From positions 1 through 9,023 of the forward strand of contig CAMLRE010000057.1 of assembly GCA_946482355.1 (NCBI GenBank): a DNA stretch of 9,023 nucleotides. The letters are read 5' to 3'. Positions 7,501 to 9,023 of the stretch are shown piece after piece. Position numbers and translations under genes: made by a program. The notes under the pieces were generated by a model. It saw nothing but the letters and a program-made list of their open reading frames with translations. It made no database searches and was not told where the DNA came from. Within the stretch, counting starts at the first letter, position 1. Every line of letters starts with the position of its first letter. The stretch is from an uncultured Bdellovibrio sp. (GTDB lineage Bacteria > Bdellovibrionota > Bdellovibrionia > Bdellovibrionales > Bdellovibrionaceae).

Positions 7501-8404
7501 ATTAATCGTTGATCCTACAAACGGTGAACCATTTGTTTTCTCGCCAGAAGCTAACCGTTCGGTGATGAAACTTATTCGCAGTGGTCCTGACAGCGGCCGC
7601 TGGATGCGTATCTTAGGTGGTGGTAGTACATCAACTCCTTACGTAAATACAAAAGGTACTGGCTCGTGCGATGGTAAGATGAATACCCAGTGCCGCGGCG
7701 ATAGCACGGGATATAACGTAATGCTTGCCTACATTCCACCAAAAGATGTTACGGTTAACGGAAACCCAGCGGTACGCCCGTCACAAGTTGTGACTGAGTA
7801 CAACCGTCTTTTCAGTAATATCTGGCAGCAGTATTATATGAAGCTTGTAAATACTGATTCTGGTCAACAAACTCACTTTGTTGGTAACAGTGATTTAATT
7901 ACGGCCGGAAGTGACGCTGTTCACTTTCCGAATTCTTATTCGCAGGTTTCAATTGCTTCAACGAACAATATGGAAAGAACTTTAAATTCGACCCGTTATG
8001 AATACGACGAAGATAAAGATGCTTTACTTGTCGCAAGATACGGCGGAACAATGATTGGTGCGATCTCGTTTAAAACAGATGCCAATGAAAATTTTGTTGA
8101 AGCCGACAAATACTATAACGTGACACAAGTTTCAAATGGAACAATCTTATCTTTCACACACACCGTGCAAGAAGGTGCTGATGTATTTTATTTCTGTAAC
8201 AACAGTGGTCGTCTATACCGCCGTGTTGTGACACCGACATTCTCGTCTGAAATTATCTTACCACTGCCAACGGGCATGACTTGTTTCGGTCGTACAATTG
8301 ACAAGTTAGTCGATACAAATAACGGCCTTATTAAACTTTACTTTCCGGCAACATTTAAAGGTCAATACATGATGGGAGAATACAGTGTTTCACTTGATTT
8401 ATAA
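4541..8404 (+). CDS. Large lipoprotein with Ig/FnIII-like domains and NHL-like beta-propeller
   Basis: 1287 residues, GTG start 3 nt after the preceding stop. Residues 1-17 form a short lipoprotein signal (Lys2, Lys5, Leu-rich core) with lipobox LLTGC and lipidated Cys18; Thr at +2 does not suggest inner-membrane retention. Residues about 50-178, 179-297 and 298-445 look like three beta-sandwich Ig/FnIII-type domains. The first and third resemble each other (IKW, then IEYT/IEYS, then a WSIP/WNPP turn, then FRFRL or YLRVHVRDSAG), and the second has WVKDKSGN. From about 450 onward the protein is a divergent propeller: strand patterns such as DGRIFVLDE (495-503), GRLLILENNRIRQV (559-572), NGDIYF (653-658), GELYAYN (804-810), NTIFFIDGQQVRMI (862-875) and GEPFVF (995-1000), interspersed with TIVG, VTLFG, ETIAG and RILGG, as in NHL repeats. 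No catalytic motif was recognised. Probably a surface-exposed, lipid-anchored scaffold or binding protein; blade number and domain borders are approximate. Confidence 0.85.
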   Translation: MKNFKIYLLLILTLLTGCTGSILEEELLSNLSQKGAGGIELDEYIPPGIQFVETTTQGMNQEGFPYLRNNRTFNIKWIIKTCDPVNNPQDAACANAPTGTAENPDPGFYISRIEYTSGTTWVQIPGATDLGGYNDQVQGFSWSIPITLTDEGDQFRFRLITRNAKLETFTALSSKFIMDSSAPVIQAGTLTFNGSADTPLNLKSPGVNIDFNADDNLSPVDSFCLKDSAAIPTAEHSCWLKISSLGLTESKNLQVRNLKRVLGWIGGSFTFYFWVKDKSGNFSRLTNDVGDETIDRRTISYAPGRSIVFLKNIASNDDTVSDNPPLEKTIIDASHPAMFIKWSYTIDQSTTLDLVEPYKIEYSTDAVTFQNITNASGTAMLDSEISAAVDQGCQTISSQDPASIDKCLIWNPPASLYNMPIYLRVHVRDSAGFVYSISTNPFNLATSLSADGKVQGLRFAAGLSDSLIGASALNTKFDIDISYIRSGGKLVVHEDGRIFVLDETVGVVEISQFDGKARVYVKEAASSVDGYSVDDPSLLAGRTEAKASNILKISLDYKGRLLILENNRIRQVTDERDGQGNLTGVREVKTIVGCLQSPTSLCYYNNTAKNTAYNAKVPKQYWQNAWIYANEFTFPGPPDDYSRMYRHFTPMPNGDIYFAVNMHPSYISTTTPSSANSWRGVDFRVYRPDADPSKPGKILPLTLTGYGVLGEPFKPISELYPSAVGGITFNPITGNPTTLHMFWQYCPPNTTAQCEYFTSNHNPKTGQSNGTGTHYYSFTYSLKNSLAKGYANSHMVRYFTSRRGELYAYNTNQFELNLGKLNTSTNKFEKILGSTYNGYCEDGTLANSCPVYLRDAWVTQDNTIFFIDGQQVRMIGADGRVVTLFGRKPADRNGFEATLSTLGRFEAFGKWYDSSTSSDKFIIREHDSQLLREFSLDKKIETIAGNETTNWALAWKASASKPGYFVSTNLAKDEMGAWSNYQDMAPALIVDPTNGEPFVFSPEANRSVMKLIRSGPDSGRWMRILGGGSTSTPYVNTKGTGSCDGKMNTQCRGDSTGYNVMLAYIPPKDVTVNGNPAVRPSQVVTEYNRLFSNIWQQYYMKLVNTDSGQQTHFVGNSDLITAGSDAVHFPNSYSQVSIASTNNMERTLNSTRYEYDEDKDALLVARYGGTMIGAISFKTDANENFVEADKYYNVTQVSNGTILSFTHTVQEGADVFYFCNNSGRLYRRVVTPTFSSEIILPLPTGMTCFGRTIDKLVDTNNGLIKLYFPATFKGQYMMGEYSVSLDL
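4569..4585 (+). repeat. 17-nt direct repeat in signal-peptide codons, copy 2
   Basis: Identical to 2415-2431, in frame, encoding I-L-T-L-L immediately before the Thr-Gly-Cys of the lipobox. The flanking bases differ at once on both sides. Confidence 0.7.
8374..8378 (+). promoter_or_regulatory. Ribosome binding site for the GTG start at 8385
   Basis: GGGAG followed by a 6-nt spacer and GTG, embedded in the last codons of the preceding gene. This is the best Shine-Dalgarno of the visible junctions and it decides the start over the TTG at 8394. Confidence 0.65.
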
Positions 8405-9023
8405 AAAATCCCATCACAGCTTTATAACTTTAGTGGTTTTAGCCACGTTAAGTTTATTCTTCACAGCTTGCCAAGGCTCGATGGAAGATATCTCAAGCCT
8501 TGAAGCTTCAAAAGGTTCTTCGACAACCGGTGATAACATTGATTCTCCGGCTACACCAAATCCAGGTGATGAACCAGATCCAGGTAATCCAGGATCAAAC
8601 CCGGGCGATGGCTCTGGCGATGGTTCAAATTCTGGTGGCGGTAATGGTAATAGTTTACCTCCGGCATCTCCGGTGATTGAAATTTTAAATGTGAATTCAA
8701 ATTACTTTCGTGGCGGCATTACGCAAGATTTAATTTTTCGTGTAACTTCTCGTGTAGGAGCCGTCAGTAAAGTTGAATACGTGGTTAAATGCCCAACTTC
8801 AACAGCGGTACCTGAATTTACTATTCTTACAGGTGGCGCATCAAACACACCTTCTGCTGTGACAATTCAAGATGGTGTGGTTTCAGTGGGTGCCGGCGAA
8901 GACACAACTGTTTCGTGGAATACGCCAAACTTGGTTGATGTTCGCTGTAGAAAAGTAGATAACTCTTTTGAGCAAGCTGAAAACCGTTTTAAGATTCGTA
9001 TCACCAGTGTGGGTGAATCAAAC
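8385..9023 (+). CDS. Lipoprotein with Gly/Pro/Asp-rich linker and Ig-like region (3' partial)
   Basis: 213 codons are visible and the frame runs off the right edge. The frame opens after a TGA at 8370-8372; the GTG at 8385 is chosen because a good Shine-Dalgarno (GGGAG, 8374-8378) lies 6 nt upstream and because it gives a complete signal sequence: Lys7 and Lys8, a hydrophobic core (13-26) and a lipobox ending FTAC with lipidated Cys29. The Phe at -3 of the lipobox is unusual but tolerated. Gln at +2 fits outer-membrane sorting. A low-complexity linker rich in Pro, Gly, Asp, Asn and Ser (about residues 58-93) follows, probably a flexible spacer. After it, SPVIEIL, DLIFRVTS, VSKVEYVVKC and TTVSWNTP look like beta-strands of an Ig-like domain, resembling the N-terminal domains of the gene before it. 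The start lies 20 nt inside the preceding gene, implying translational coupling. Function unknown. Confidence 0.82.
   Translation, partial: MFHLIYKKSHHSFITLVVLATLSLFFTACQGSMEDISSLEASKGSSTTGDNIDSPATPNPGDEPDPGNPGSNPGDGSGDGSNSGGGNGNSLPPASPVIEILNVNSNYFRGGITQDLIFRVTSRVGAVSKVEYVVKCPTSTAVPEFTILTGGASNTPSAVTIQDGVVSVGAGEDTTVSWNTPNLVDVRCRKVDNSFEQAENRFKIRITSVGESN
8556..8663 (+). repeat. Low-complexity Pro/Gly/Asp/Asn/Ser linker coding region
   Basis: Thirty-six codons almost entirely for Pro, Gly, Asp, Asn and Ser, with PNPGDEPDPGNPG-like followed by GDGSGDG-like runs. It is typical of a flexible tether between a lipidated cysteine and a folded extracellular domain, and its repetitive codons make length variation by slippage plausible. 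Confidence 0.7.

Noticed and set aside
8400..8411. A-run after the stop of the large lipoprotein gene, considered as a terminator
   Set aside because: There is no GC-rich hairpin, and the next gene already began at 8385, so transcription evidently continues.

Overview
The window is one strand of densely packed coding sequence: four consecutive plus-strand genes, all for exported proteins, with 16-20 nt overlaps or a 3-nt gap between them. There is no non-coding stretch longer than a few bases, no RNA gene, no mobile element and no CRISPR. Base composition is AT-leaning (roughly 40-45% GC by eye). Two junctions use GTG starts. Large lipoproteins with Ig-like and NHL-like domains, together with secreted DUF1566/Lcl-type proteins, suggest a Gram-negative bacterium. 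I lean towards Bdellovibrionota/Oligoflexia-type predatory or environmental delta-like bacteria, but this taxonomic guess is an inference with low confidence.

Layout. (1) 1-2411: 3' part of a large secreted protein whose start lies upstream of the window. (2) 2396-4537: a complete paralogue with a signal peptidase I signal. The two share one architecture: a degenerate Tyr-Gly-Arg unit, an 'IFGxxGT' segment, three cysteine-bearing Tyr/Gly-Arg ('Cys-GR') units, a second IFGxxGT segment, a linker containing SG-x-HR, and a C-terminal DUF1566 (Lcl C-terminal) domain ending in VRCIGR. The first copy also carries a 91-residue insert with 14 cysteines. (3) 4541-8404: a 1287-residue lipoprotein with Ig/FnIII-like beta-sandwich domains followed by a divergent NHL-type beta-propeller region. 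(4) 8385-9023 and beyond: the start of another lipoprotein, with a GTG start inside gene 3, a Gly/Pro/Asp/Ser linker and an Ig-like region.

Working together. The spacing indicates a single transcript with likely translational coupling. Every product whose N-terminus is visible has an export signal. The simplest reading is a cell-surface module: two lipid-anchored scaffold or propeller proteins made together with two disulfide-rich, probably ligand-binding DUF1566 proteins. No enzyme, secretion channel or regulator is visible here, so the function (adhesion, surface fibre, prey or substrate recognition) remains inference. Promoter and terminator must lie outside the window.
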